Program-made: the position numbers and the translations under genes | The notes under the pieces: generated by a model | Database searches by the model: none | Told to the model about the DNA's origin: nothing | What the model saw: the letters and a program-made list of their open reading frames with translations, nothing else | Assembly: GCF_000972785.3 (NCBI RefSeq) | Contig: NZ_CP011253.3 | Location: 2,170,001 to 2,234,000 of the forward strand | DNA from: Pandoraea oxalativorans | GTDB taxonomy: Bacteria; Pseudomonadota; Gammaproteobacteria; Burkholderiales; Burkholderiaceae | Direction of reading: 5' to 3' | DNA: 64,000 nucleotides | Shown here: one piece after another, positions 1-7,310 of the stretch | Layout of the letters: every line of letters begins with the position of its first letter | Numbering within the stretch: position 1 is the first letter of the stretch

Positions 1-2
1 GG

Positions 3-66
3 GTGGATGTCGAGCCACGAGAAGTATGCCGGATGCTTCGTGAGTTGAAGCGCCAAGTCGGCTATA
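3..66 (+). pseudogene. Possible 3' remnant of a gene cut by the IS3 element
   Basis: An open frame enters from the window edge and reads VDVEPREVCRMLRELKRQVG just before the left inverted repeat of the IS3-family element. Past the junction it continues only into element DNA and stops near 111. Its charged, helix-like composition looks coding, but only 21 residues are visible, so this may be chance. The family is not recognisable. Confidence 0.2.
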
Positions 67-79
67 GGGTAATGCCCCC
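67..79 (+). repeat. Left terminal inverted repeat of the IS3 element
   Basis: GGGTAATGCCCCC is the mirror of the sequence at 1249-1261. The match continues imperfectly inward to about position 108. Confidence 0.85.
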
Positions 80-106
80 GTTTTCCACGGTCAGCAGAAG
101 TAGAAA

Positions 107-907
107 CTAAGCGACCATGGCAAGCCGCTGCTTCGGGGTAAAACCGCCCAATGCCATATTCGGGCGCTCGTGATTGTAAATCCACATCCAGTCGGCCGCC
201 GCTTCGCGAACCTGCTCCAGGTCCTCCCACAGGTACTGCGACAGCCATTCGTATCGCGCAGTCCGGTTGAACCGTTCGATATACGCATTCTGCTGCGGCT
301 TGCCCGGCTCGATGTATTCCAGCCGGATGCCTTGCTTCTGCGTCCATGTCACGATGGCCGCACTCAAATATTCCGGGCCGTTGTCGCACCGGATGACCTT
401 CGGCTTGCCTCGCCATTCCATATGCTGCTTCAGCGTGCGAATCACCCGCTCGGATGGCAACGAGAAATCCACCTCGATGCCCAGCGCCTCGCGGTTGAAA
501 TCATCAATCACGTTCAGCGTCCGGATACTGCGCCCGTCAACCAGTTGGTCATGCATGAAGTCCATCGACCACACTTCATTGATGGCCTCCGGTACCGATA
601 GCGGCTGCGGCGTTTCGCGCACCAGCCGCTTTTTCGGCTTGATGCGCAGGTTCAGCTCCAGCTCCCGGTAAATCCGGTAAATGCGCTTGTGGTTCCAGCC
701 GAATCCCTTCACATTACGCAGGTAGAAGTAGCACAGCAGAAAACCCCAGTTGCGATGGCAGCCCGTAATACGCAGTAGCCAGTCGGCAATCTCTTCGTTC
801 TCCGTGTTCAACTTCGCCGCGTACCGGTAGCACGACTCGCTGATGCCGAGCACCGCGCACGCCACACGAATTGACACGCGCCGCTGTTGCACAACTTGCT
901 TTGCCAT
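107..907 (-). CDS. IS3-family transposase OrfB (integrase core)
   Basis: DDE recombinase half of the IS3 transposase, 266 residues if read alone. An N-terminal HTH_21-like stretch ([12 protein letters not shown]) is followed by the integrase core: the first Asp in [11 protein letters not shown], the second in [10 protein letters not shown], and the Glu in [12 protein letters not shown], spaced as expected for DDE enzymes. The C-terminus [15 protein letters not shown] is typical of the family. In IS3 elements this frame is normally made as an OrfAB fusion by -1 frameshifting. Here the -1 frame from orfA runs without a stop into the Met at 907, so the ATG at 907 is probably internal to the fusion. 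Confidence 0.95.
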   Translation of the reverse strand: MAKQVVQQRRVSIRVACAVLGISESCYRYAAKLNTENEEIADWLLRITGCHRNWGFLLCYFYLRNVKGFGWNHKRIYRIYRELELNLRIKPKKRLVRETPQPLSVPEAINEVWSMDFMHDQLVDGRSIRTLNVIDDFNREALGIEVDFSLPSERVIRTLKQHMEWRGKPKVIRCDNGPEYLSAAIVTWTQKQGIRLEYIEPGKPQQNAYIERFNRTARYEWLSQYLWEDLEQVREAAADWMWIYNHERPNMALGGFTPKQRLAMVA

Positions 908-927
908 CTCGCGCCGACGAGATGGCT

Positions 928-1194
928 TCAGAACTTTTTTTGCAGGGCCTCCGAGGCAATCTCAGCCTTGAGCTTCTCCTCGATGTACATCTTGCGAAGC
1001 CGGGTATTCTCCGCCTCCAGCTCCTTCATGCGCGACATCATCGACGCGTCCATGCCGCCGTACTTCGAGCGCCACTTATAAAACGTTGCCGAACTGATGC
1101 CCAGTTCTCGGCACAGCTCCGGCACCGCCAGCCCAGCCTCCGCGCGCTTGAGCGCCTCCAGTATCTGGCTGTCCGTGAATCTCGACTTCTTCAT
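928..1194 (-). CDS. IS3-family transposase OrfA (helix-turn-helix)
   Basis: 88-residue DNA-binding subunit that recognises the element ends. It begins [20 protein letters not shown], has a helix-turn-helix of the HTH_Tnp_1 type ([20 protein letters not shown]) and ends in a leucine-zipper-like helix ([20 protein letters not shown]) used for multimerisation. The frame stops just after the A7 run at 936-942. It lies upstream of orfB and supplies the N-terminus of the OrfAB fusion transposase. Confidence 0.95.
   Translation of the reverse strand: MKKSRFTDSQILEALKRAEAGLAVPELCRELGISSATFYKWRSKYGGMDASMMSRMKELEAENTRLRKMYIEEKLKAEIASEALQKKF
936..942 (-). promoter_or_regulatory. Programmed -1 frameshift slippery run (A7)
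   Basis: On the coding strand the orfA end reads CAAAAAAAGTTCTGA. Slipping back one base on the A run replaces the stop with [13 protein letters not shown] and enters orfB in frame. A runs of this kind are the standard IS3 frameshift signal. Confidence 0.8.
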
Positions 1195-1245
1195 CTGCAG
1201 AACTCCCTCTTAACGAGAAAATTCTACTTCTCCTAGCGGTGGATT

Positions 1246-1509
1246 TCAGGGGGCATTACCCATCCAGCCGCGCCCATCGTGCGGAAGTCCTGCTTCTGTT
1301 TCACCGACCATAGACAAGAACGGATCACCTGGCTGCGCACGACGTTGCGCACTATCACGCTCTGCACGCCATTGTTCCAACATCGAATGCGCAACCCGCA
1401 CCGCGCCGACGCACGCGCTGGCTGGCCGTATCTCAATGGGCTGCAACTCGTCGCCGGACTCCGTGCGGAATGTGGCGACGATAAATCTGGTTGCGCGTGG
1501 GTCTTGCAT
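1246..1509 (-). pseudogene. Small gene truncated by the IS3 element
   Basis: The frame starts at an ATG with a strong ribosome site (AAGGGAGG about 5 nt upstream) and reads MQDPRATRFIVATFRTESGD and on. It runs directly into the right end of the IS3 element and stops inside the inverted repeat, so about 82 residues are native and the true C-terminus is missing. The clear Shine-Dalgarno and codon use suggest a real gene before the insertion. I do not recognise the family. Confidence 0.55.
1249..1261 (-). repeat. Right terminal inverted repeat of the IS3 element
   Basis: GGGGGCATTACCC, inverted copy of positions 67-79. Confidence 0.85.
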
Positions 1510-1655
1510 GGCGGCCTCCCTTGTGGCGCTGGTGAGGGCGGTGAACTAGCATAAATTCTGTATAAGAAAACAGTATTCGTGTCCTTCAATTTGATGATGT
1601 GAAGGCCGGTTGCTGCGTCGTAGAATCTGCGAAAACACAGGCGGGGGGCGATCGA

Positions 1656-2336
1656 ATGCGAGGACTTATCGGGGGGAGCCTATTGGCCGTGTCGACGATT
1701 GCCTTTGGGCAGGGCACCAACTGCGACTGTCAACAAATTGTCGGCACATGCGCTGTGTCAGTGAGCCTCAGTCCTACCGAATCGACGAAAGGAAGTTATG
1801 GGGCGGACATTAAATTCACGTCCAGTGCCCCCATCTGCTCGAAGGTCGACTACTACGTTGACGGGACACCGTATTTCACAATTCTGAGTCAAGGAAACCG
1901 GGGCGAGGACAGGGTTTTCGGACAAAAGCCGATCACTCGCTCAACCGTCAGCGAAATTAGTTGCCGCGTGTGTCGCCGAGTGGATGGAAATGGAGATAAG
2001 TCGACCACCGGACCTAGACCCGCGTCAGGCGATTCCCAAGTCACGTTGTTCCGTCCTGCGGGAGAGCGAGGGTCGGCGGTTTCGAATCAGGTATTCGTTG
2101 ATGGATCTGCTGTCGGAGTTCTTGGAAACGGCCAAAGTGTTTCCGTGAATCTTCCCTCTGGTTCGCATACTTTCAAGAATGTTCGAATGTACCAGGGGGC
2201 TTGGCAGGGAGAGTGCAGCCAGACGGTCCAGATCGATGGGGTATCGCAGTACCGCTACGAGGTGAGGTTGGAGCAACTTGTAGGGACGACCGCTACCTCT
2301 TCGGCGGAGACATCATGCCAATTCGTCGTGCAATAA
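1656..2336 (+). CDS. Secreted protein of unknown function
   Basis: About 226 residues. The start at 1656 gives a clean signal peptide (MRGLIGGSLLAVSTIAFGQG, cleavage near the Gln-Gly). An upstream in-frame Met near 1599 would bury it, so I prefer 1656; a G-rich stretch (GGCGGGGGGCG) sits just upstream. The mature part has several Cys pairs (CDCQQIVGTC, CRVC) suited to periplasmic disulfides. A late segment, VFVDGSAVGVLGNGQSVSVN followed by LPSGSHTFK, resembles small beta-sandwich domains of the PEGA/DUF2846 sort, though this is only resemblance. By eye the gene is AT-richer than the core genes, which with the nearby IS elements suggests transfer. Confidence 0.65.
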   Translation: MRGLIGGSLLAVSTIAFGQGTNCDCQQIVGTCAVSVSLSPTESTKGSYGADIKFTSSAPICSKVDYYVDGTPYFTILSQGNRGEDRVFGQKPITRSTVSEISCRVCRRVDGNGDKSTTGPRPASGDSQVTLFRPAGERGSAVSNQVFVDGSAVGVLGNGQSVSVNLPSGSHTFKNVRMYQGAWQGECSQTVQIDGVSQYRYEVRLEQLVGTTATSSAETSCQFVVQ

Positions 2337-2518
2337 ATGCCCTCACATGTACACGAGCTGTCGCGTATCGACTGGCAGTTGTTTGGTGACGAGTACAGCA
2401 TTGGTCCGACGTCTCCCAACCTCTGGCTCCACAGTTTTTGGCTTGCCTGGGACTAACACGGAAACCATGAGTCCCTTACGCTTGACGGCTTGAATCAGCC
2501 GACAAATGGAGACTAGGC

Positions 2519-2983
2519 ATGACCGATTCGACGCTTGAAGTCCGCGCCATTAAGCGGGAAGATTTCGACGCATGGCGGCCGCTGTGGGATGGCTACAACC
2601 GCTTCTACGGCCGCTTCGATGCAACGGCGCTTCCGGAGCACATTACGCGCACAACCTGGTCACGCTTCTTCGATGGGTATGAGCCCATGCACGCGATCAT
2701 CGCCAAACGTGGCCAACACATGCTCGGTCTCGTTCACTTCCTCTATCACCGCAGCACGACGATGGAAGGGCCGATCTGCTACCTACAAGATTTGTTCACC
2801 GTCGAAGCGGCGCGCGGGCAAGGGGTAGGCCGCGCGCTGATCGAAGCCGTCTACGCACACGCGAAGGCATCCAATTCGTCGCGGGTGTACTGGCACACGC
2901 ACGAAACGAACCTCACCGCCATGCGGCTTTACGACGACGTCGCCGAGAAGCCGGGCTTCGTCATGTACCGCAAGAACCTTTGA
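2519..2983 (+). CDS. GNAT-family N-acetyltransferase
   Basis: 154 residues, one GNAT domain spanning nearly the whole protein. The acetyl-CoA pyrophosphate loop is visible as LFTVEAARGQGVGRALIEAV (R/Q-x-x-G-x-G/A type), after a beta strand CYLQD. The C-terminal part, ETNLTAMRLYDDVAEKPGFV, matches motif B, where a Tyr usually acts as the acid. The substrate cannot be told from sequence; small amines or amino acids are common. It stands alone between the exported orphan gene and the convergent DUF4157 gene, 5 bp from the end of the latter. Confidence 0.88.
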   Translation: MTDSTLEVRAIKREDFDAWRPLWDGYNRFYGRFDATALPEHITRTTWSRFFDGYEPMHAIIAKRGQHMLGLVHFLYHRSTTMEGPICYLQDLFTVEAARGQGVGRALIEAVYAHAKASNSSRVYWHTHETNLTAMRLYDDVAEKPGFVMYRKNL

Positions 2984-2988
2984 ATCGC

Positions 2989-4839
2989 TCAGGATCGGCT
3001 GAGTCCGAAAAGTTGGTCCCGCGTCAGGCGGATATCGCCGCTACGCAATCCCGCTCCGGCGGCAGCCACCGCCGCGAGCGTCGCCTTGTCTTCCGACGAA
3101 AGGTCGTGCAAATTCAAAGCCTCAGGCGGGATCGAGTACCACCACCGCACACCGGTAATCTGATTGCGAGATGCTTGCGTGGGCGTCAGCGGTGCTTTCG
3201 CGGTGTGCACCAGCGACGTCGATTTTTGCGAAAGGTACTTGTAAATCGTCTTCTGGTCCTGCTTGCCCGAGGTCTTGTTTTTCAGCGTATTCATGTCTTT
3301 GCCGTTCTCGATCAGATGCAGCACCCCCGCACCGTCGATATACGACACGTCGACATCCTTGTTCATTTCGGCGTTATCCGCATCGGTGTACTTCGAGCCG
3401 CTGAAGACCATCTCACCTTCGGCAAGTTCGTCGGGGTGAACGTTAAGGATGGCGTCAAGCTCAGACGTAATGCCCAGGAAGGACAGCGGAATCCCCCCTT
3501 GCTTTGAGACGCCGTAGAAAGCGTCAAAGCGCGGTCCGCCAAATGGGCTGTAGTCCTTCGGCGTACCTTGCAGATCGCTGGTGATCATGCTGAGCGTCGC
3601 GGCAATGCCGTGCCAGTCGTATGGCTGCCGGGTCTTGAAGGCTTGTCCTATGTCTACGACCCGACGGATGAACGCACGGGCAATATCGCGATTAAATTTC
3701 GCAACAAGCGCCAATCGGTAGCAGATCAGCAAGGCCTTTCTAGCCTCGACAATGCCTGCGAGCGATTTGCTCAGCGGAATCATTTCCGCCGCAAAGGCCT
3801 CCCAGTCACCTTCCCACGCATCCTCCGACGTCGCCGACTGATACCTCGTCACCTTCTCCTGAATCTTCGGCGCCTCATCTTCATTGCGCTTTTCCCGCGC
3901 CTCGGCCTTAGCGCCACGGATCTCGGCATTAATCGCGGCCGTCAGTGCCTTGATGTTGTGGAATTCGCGATCTTTCCAGGTCTCATCGATCAGTGTTTTC
4001 AGGGCGTCGGGCTCCGGGAACCGACGTTGATAGTTTGTGACTGGCAGTGCTTGAGAGAAGTCCTCAATTCCCATCAGTGTGGCGTAGCTCGTGGGAACGA
4101 AGGTCTTGGGCTCTTCGGTGCTCTTGATCTTGACGCGCTGAACAAGCGCTGACGTTGCCGAATCGGGGCGGGCGATAGAGAGTTGCCGCGGGGCGCCGTC
4201 ACTAGCCCCCTCGGAAGTGGCGGGATGCTCGACGTTCGCCGATAGAGAGGACGACGCACCGGAGAGACCGACGGCTGCGGCACGGCTTCCCATCGCGTCC
4301 GCTTCAGCTTCCAGGCCGACGTCGTCGTTCAGCGATTGGCCGTCGGCCATCTGCATCGTGGGTTTTACGCGGCCCTGAGCCTGCTGCACGACGTGCCATG
4401 CCTCGTGCGGTAAATGCTGTTCCTGGCCGGGCGCAAGGTGAATGTCGCTATCTTGCGCATACGCGTGGGCCTGCATCTGCGCCGGTCGGGACGAGTTGTA
4501 ATGCACGCGCACGTGATCCATGCGCTGGCCGGATAGGGATTCGATGCCCTGTTTGAGTCCGACTGGCAAACCGTCAGCTCGATCCGATGCCGAGGCCGCG
4601 CGCTGTACAGGCTGATGTTCCGACGACGTGTCCTGCTCGCCGAATAATGTCTGCATCCGCTGCCGTTGCGCGACCATGCGCGGACTGGCATCGACCAGCG
4701 TCTGCATCGACGCCGAAGGCCCCGCTTGCGAGCGATTGTCGGCGGGAAGATGCCCGTGGGAGGGCGTCTCCCGAGAGATCGCATGTGATTCTGGCAACCT
4801 CGACTGCGCTTGCTTCAGGGTTTCTTTGTGCGATCTCAC
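2989..4839 (-). CDS. DUF4157-domain protein, possible contractile-injection effector
   Basis: 616 residues from a GTG at 4839, chosen because AGGAGA lies 8 nt upstream; the frame stays open to 4977 without a better site. Residues about 90-165 form a DUF4157 domain with the zinc-protease-like motif HEAWHVVQQ (H145, E146, H149). DUF4157 is known from cargo proteins of extracellular contractile injection systems, where it is N-terminal to a toxin domain. The C-terminal 450 residues are not a family I can name. A stretch from about 495, DVSYIDGAGVLHLIENGKD, could be a PD-(D/E)xK-like nuclease core, but that is speculation. No injection-system structural genes or immunity gene are in the window. 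The gene sits next to an ISL3 element. Confidence 0.75.
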   Translation of the reverse strand: MRSHKETLKQAQSRLPESHAISRETPSHGHLPADNRSQAGPSASMQTLVDASPRMVAQRQRMQTLFGEQDTSSEHQPVQRAASASDRADGLPVGLKQGIESLSGQRMDHVRVHYNSSRPAQMQAHAYAQDSDIHLAPGQEQHLPHEAWHVVQQAQGRVKPTMQMADGQSLNDDVGLEAEADAMGSRAAAVGLSGASSSLSANVEHPATSEGASDGAPRQLSIARPDSATSALVQRVKIKSTEEPKTFVPTSYATLMGIEDFSQALPVTNYQRRFPEPDALKTLIDETWKDREFHNIKALTAAINAEIRGAKAEAREKRNEDEAPKIQEKVTRYQSATSEDAWEGDWEAFAAEMIPLSKSLAGIVEARKALLICYRLALVAKFNRDIARAFIRRVVDIGQAFKTRQPYDWHGIAATLSMITSDLQGTPKDYSPFGGPRFDAFYGVSKQGGIPLSFLGITSELDAILNVHPDELAEGEMVFSGSKYTDADNAEMNKDVDVSYIDGAGVLHLIENGKDMNTLKNKTSGKQDQKTIYKYLSQKSTSLVHTAKAPLTPTQASRNQITGVRWWYSIPPEALNLHDLSSEDKATLAAVAAAGAGLRSGDIRLTRDQLFGLSRS

Positions 4840-5149
4840 GGCATCATTCTCCTGCCCGGGCGGTGTACGCCCGGCGATAGAGTGGTGAACCAGCCTGAAA
4901 ACTCTCCGGATTCTCCCAATGTCCTCGATGGCAGGCGATTTGGGATGTCCGTTCAAATCGATGGCGTAGTATCGCAAAATCGATCGAAAATTGTTACAGA
5001 ACCGATTGCGACGTCAAAGTTTGATCTACATCTAATTCCGTGCTCGAAGGGTGCCGCGGGGTCGGTCAGCGCCGTCCATAATGGATTCGTCATGTTTCAT
5101 GACCCTGTCTTCCCGGTGCCCATGGTGCCCCATGCGTTCCGGTTTTTAC

Positions 5150-5177
5150 GCTCGCCTCCCTCAGGCGGGCTTTTTTT
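5150..5177 (+). terminator. Rho-independent terminator invaded by the ISL3 element
   Basis: Stem GCTCGCCT / AGGCGGGC (8 pairs, one G-U) with loop CCCTC, followed by T7. The T tract is itself the site of ISL3 insertion. No plus-strand gene ends just upstream, so what it once terminated is unclear. Confidence 0.6.
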
Positions 5178-5178
5178 A
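5171..5178. repeat. Target-site duplication, left copy
   Basis: TTTTTTTA, identical to 6486-6493 on the other side of the element. Eight-bp duplications are the rule for ISL3-family insertion. Confidence 0.9.
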
Positions 5179-6485
5179 GGTTCATTGAGCATTACCGGGG
5201 AAGGCGGCGCGGATTTTGAGGAAGAAGTATTCCTGGTCTCGGTAGCCGTAGGCGCGCCGCTTAATGACCTTGATAGTGTTGTTAATGCCCTCAACGATGC
5301 TGGTGTTTAGACGATGTCGGCATCTGGCCAGGATGCCATGCAGATAGCCTTTCAGACGCTGAGCGAAGGTGTTCAAGGGGGCTATTCCGCTTTGCTCGGC
5401 CTGCTCGCACCAGTGGTGCCAGGCTTGTTTTGCCCAGGCAGGTCTTCGGTAGAACCAGAGCCGCTTGAGTTCGTCCCTCAGGACATAGACCGTCAGCAGC
5501 GGCTGGTTGGCTTGCAGCAATTCGTCGAGCCGGACGGCCTGCTGCCGGTCTAGCTTGTCGCGGTTGCGCAATAACAGCCAGCGGCTCGATTTGATGACCC
5601 GGCGCGCGGGACGGTCCTGGCGCAGTTGGTTGGCCTGATCCACGCGCACCCGATCAATGACCTCTCGTCCGTACTTGGCCACGACATGGAACAAGTCATA
5701 GACGATCTCCGCCCGTGGGCAGTGGGCCTGGATTTCTAACTCGTAGGCCGTAGTCATGTCGATGGCTACGGCCTTGATGCGTTGGGCGACCCCACGCGGC
5801 AATTGCTCGAAGAACGCCCGAGCCGTCTCGCGTGAGCGTCCTGGGCCGATCCACAGCACCTGCCTGCTGATCGGATCGACGACTACCGTCGCGTACCGAT
5901 GCCCTTTATGCAGGGCGAACTCGTCCATCGCTAAATACTCGATCCTGGACCAATCCGGTTCGCGCACTGACGCTCGGAGCCGGGCCTTGTCCAGCGTCTT
6001 GACGGTATGCCAACCCAGCTCGAAGAACCTCGCCACCGCCTGCACGTTGCTCGATTGCAGCAATTGGCTGCAGGCCGCCGCAAGCCGATCCGTCACCCGC
6101 TGGTAGCGACCCAGCCAAGTAAGCCGCTCCAGGCGCGGGCCACCGCATTGCTCACACAACAAGCGCCGGCGTGGAACATGAAGAACAACCCGGTACTCAA
6201 ATAACGGCAGATCTCGCACCCGGCGCACCGTGGTCTCATGGACCTGGCGACATCGTGCGCCGCACTGCTCGCACAGCATCACCTTGGCGGTTGGCTTCAA
6301 ATAGATCGACAGCGTGCGCCCTGTGCCCTCGGGCCACTCCACGCGTTCGACGGCATAGCCCTGCCAGCCTCCCAGCGACTCCAGCAGCTTGCGATCCAGC
6401 ATCTCCACGCACTCCTGATGGCAAATTCCTGCCATCAAGAGTACGAAAACTTGTCAAATCCCTCCACGCTATTGCGCGATGAACC
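5179..6485 (-). mobile_element. ISL3-family insertion sequence, complete
   Basis: About 1.3 kb, one transposase gene. Its ends are imperfect inverted repeats, GGTTCATTGAGCATTACCGG on the left and GGTTCATCGCGCAATAGCGT read inward from the right. The perfect 8-bp duplication TTTTTTTA flanks it, so the boundaries are well fixed and the insertion is probably recent. It landed in the T tract of a terminator hairpin. Confidence 0.95.
5182..6402 (-). CDS. ISL3-family transposase
   Basis: 406 residues from the ATG at 6402 (AGGAG 9 nt upstream; a longer start at 6438 is possible). The N-terminus has a zinc-binding module, MLCEQCGARCRQVHE and then RRLLCEQCGG, typical of the zf-ISL3 domain, followed by a helix-turn-helix segment. 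The DDE core shows YLAMDEFALHKGHRYATVVV (first Asp), VAIDMTTAYELE (second Asp) and a late NTSIVEGINNTIKVIKRRAY (Glu). Length and layout match intact family members. The stop codon lies in the terminal repeat. Nothing suggests inactivation. Confidence 0.96.
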   Translation of the reverse strand: MLDRKLLESLGGWQGYAVERVEWPEGTGRTLSIYLKPTAKVMLCEQCGARCRQVHETTVRRVRDLPLFEYRVVLHVPRRRLLCEQCGGPRLERLTWLGRYQRVTDRLAAACSQLLQSSNVQAVARFFELGWHTVKTLDKARLRASVREPDWSRIEYLAMDEFALHKGHRYATVVVDPISRQVLWIGPGRSRETARAFFEQLPRGVAQRIKAVAIDMTTAYELEIQAHCPRAEIVYDLFHVVAKYGREVIDRVRVDQANQLRQDRPARRVIKSSRWLLLRNRDKLDRQQAVRLDELLQANQPLLTVYVLRDELKRLWFYRRPAWAKQAWHHWCEQAEQSGIAPLNTFAQRLKGYLHGILARCRHRLNTSIVEGINNTIKVIKRRAYGYRDQEYFFLKIRAAFPGNAQ

Positions 6486-6493
6486 TTTTTTTA
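6486..6493. repeat. Target-site duplication, right copy
   Basis: TTTTTTTA, direct repeat of 5171-5178 produced by ISL3 insertion. Confidence 0.9.
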
Positions 6494-6617
6494 TGTCACG
6501 AACGATTCGGAATGTGCGCTTTGCGTAACGCCACGACGTCCCCTATGAAATACGAACGTGCTACGATTTTTGGCAATGCAGGGCGTTTTCGACTTTCAGG
6601 ACAGTGTGGAGGCAGCA

Positions 6618-6872
6618 ATGAGTACCTTTTTGCACGGTGGCCTCGGCCTGGGGAGTGACGGCGAGTCCGTGCGTTTCAATGTGCATGTCGACGGCCGCGT
6701 CTGGACGTGCCGGATTCGTCGCGCGGCGCTCAATCGCCTGTCAGGCATCGATGCCGGGGGCGAAGCGCTATTCGATCAGTTCGTCGACTTCGAAGACGAA
6801 ATCGTCGACCTCGCCGCCAAGGCGATTGCGCAGGGTGCGAACGTCGAACCAATCGAAGTCGGCACGCAGTGA
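6618..6872 (+). CDS. DUF1488-like small protein
   Basis: 84 residues starting at the ATG at 6618, which has GGAGG six nt upstream; a longer frame from 6558 lacks such a site. The sequence VRFNVHVDGRVWTCRIRRAA followed by a Phe-rich helix (LFDQFVDFEDEIVDLAAKAI) resembles the DUF1488 family, small cytosolic proteins of unknown function common in Burkholderiaceae. The next small gene follows 82 bp downstream on the same strand, so the two may be co-transcribed. Confidence 0.7.
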   Translation: MSTFLHGGLGLGSDGESVRFNVHVDGRVWTCRIRRAALNRLSGIDAGGEALFDQFVDFEDEIVDLAAKAIAQGANVEPIEVGTQ

Positions 6873-6954
6873 GCGTTTGATATTCGGACGGAACGTTGCA
6901 GCACCTTGTCGCCAGTCAGGCGGCATCTCGCTAACCGGAAACACGGAGTCCTTC

Positions 6955-7203
6955 ATGAGCTACGCATCGCATGAGCAGGTCTACGATTACCGCGCAGGCT
7001 ATCGAATCCGCGTTCGGGCGTTTCAGAACGAGTACGCGGGGCCGTGGGACTATCTGGTGCAAGTGCTGCGACACGACAAGCCGGAAGGGCCGGAAGTGCG
7101 CTCTCCCGACGGTCATCGCGACAATCGGCTCGACGCCGAAATGGCCGGACGCAAGGCCGGTGAGCGCATCGTCGACGAACTGCTGGGTGACGGGGACGCG
7201 TGA
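6955..7203 (+). CDS. Conserved small hypothetical protein
   Basis: 82 residues from the ATG at 6955, preceded by a modest CGGAG site. It reads MSYASHEQVYDYRAGYRIRV and so on: a soluble, charged protein with no signal peptide or membrane segment. I do not recognise a named family. It lies 82 bp after the DUF1488-like gene and converges on the NUDIX-MBL gene. Codon use is like the core genes, so I take it as real. Confidence 0.6.
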   Translation: MSYASHEQVYDYRAGYRIRVRAFQNEYAGPWDYLVQVLRHDKPEGPEVRSPDGHRDNRLDAEMAGRKAGERIVDELLGDGDA

Positions 7204-7310
7204 CCGTTCCGGGCATTTCGCACGCATCGGGCATTCGCGTGCCGAGGGGTTAGCTGCGGCGCGCAACGCCATCGTGTAGCGAGCGCCCGTTGTCGGCGAA
7301 TCGCGCGCCC

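Larger units (their letters stand above)
67..1261 (-). mobile_element. IS3-family insertion sequence, complete
   Basis: A roughly 1.2-kb element bounded by inverted repeats that both begin GGGTAATGCCCCC and stay similar for about 40 bp (shared AGAAGTAGAA further in). It carries the usual IS3 pair, orfA and orfB, on the minus strand, joined by an A7 slippery run. No 3-4 bp target duplication is seen: the left flank ends CTATA and the right flank begins ATCCA. The lack of duplication and the truncated frames on each side suggest a rearrangement or adjacent deletion after insertion. The element looks intact and potentially active. Confidence 0.93.
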
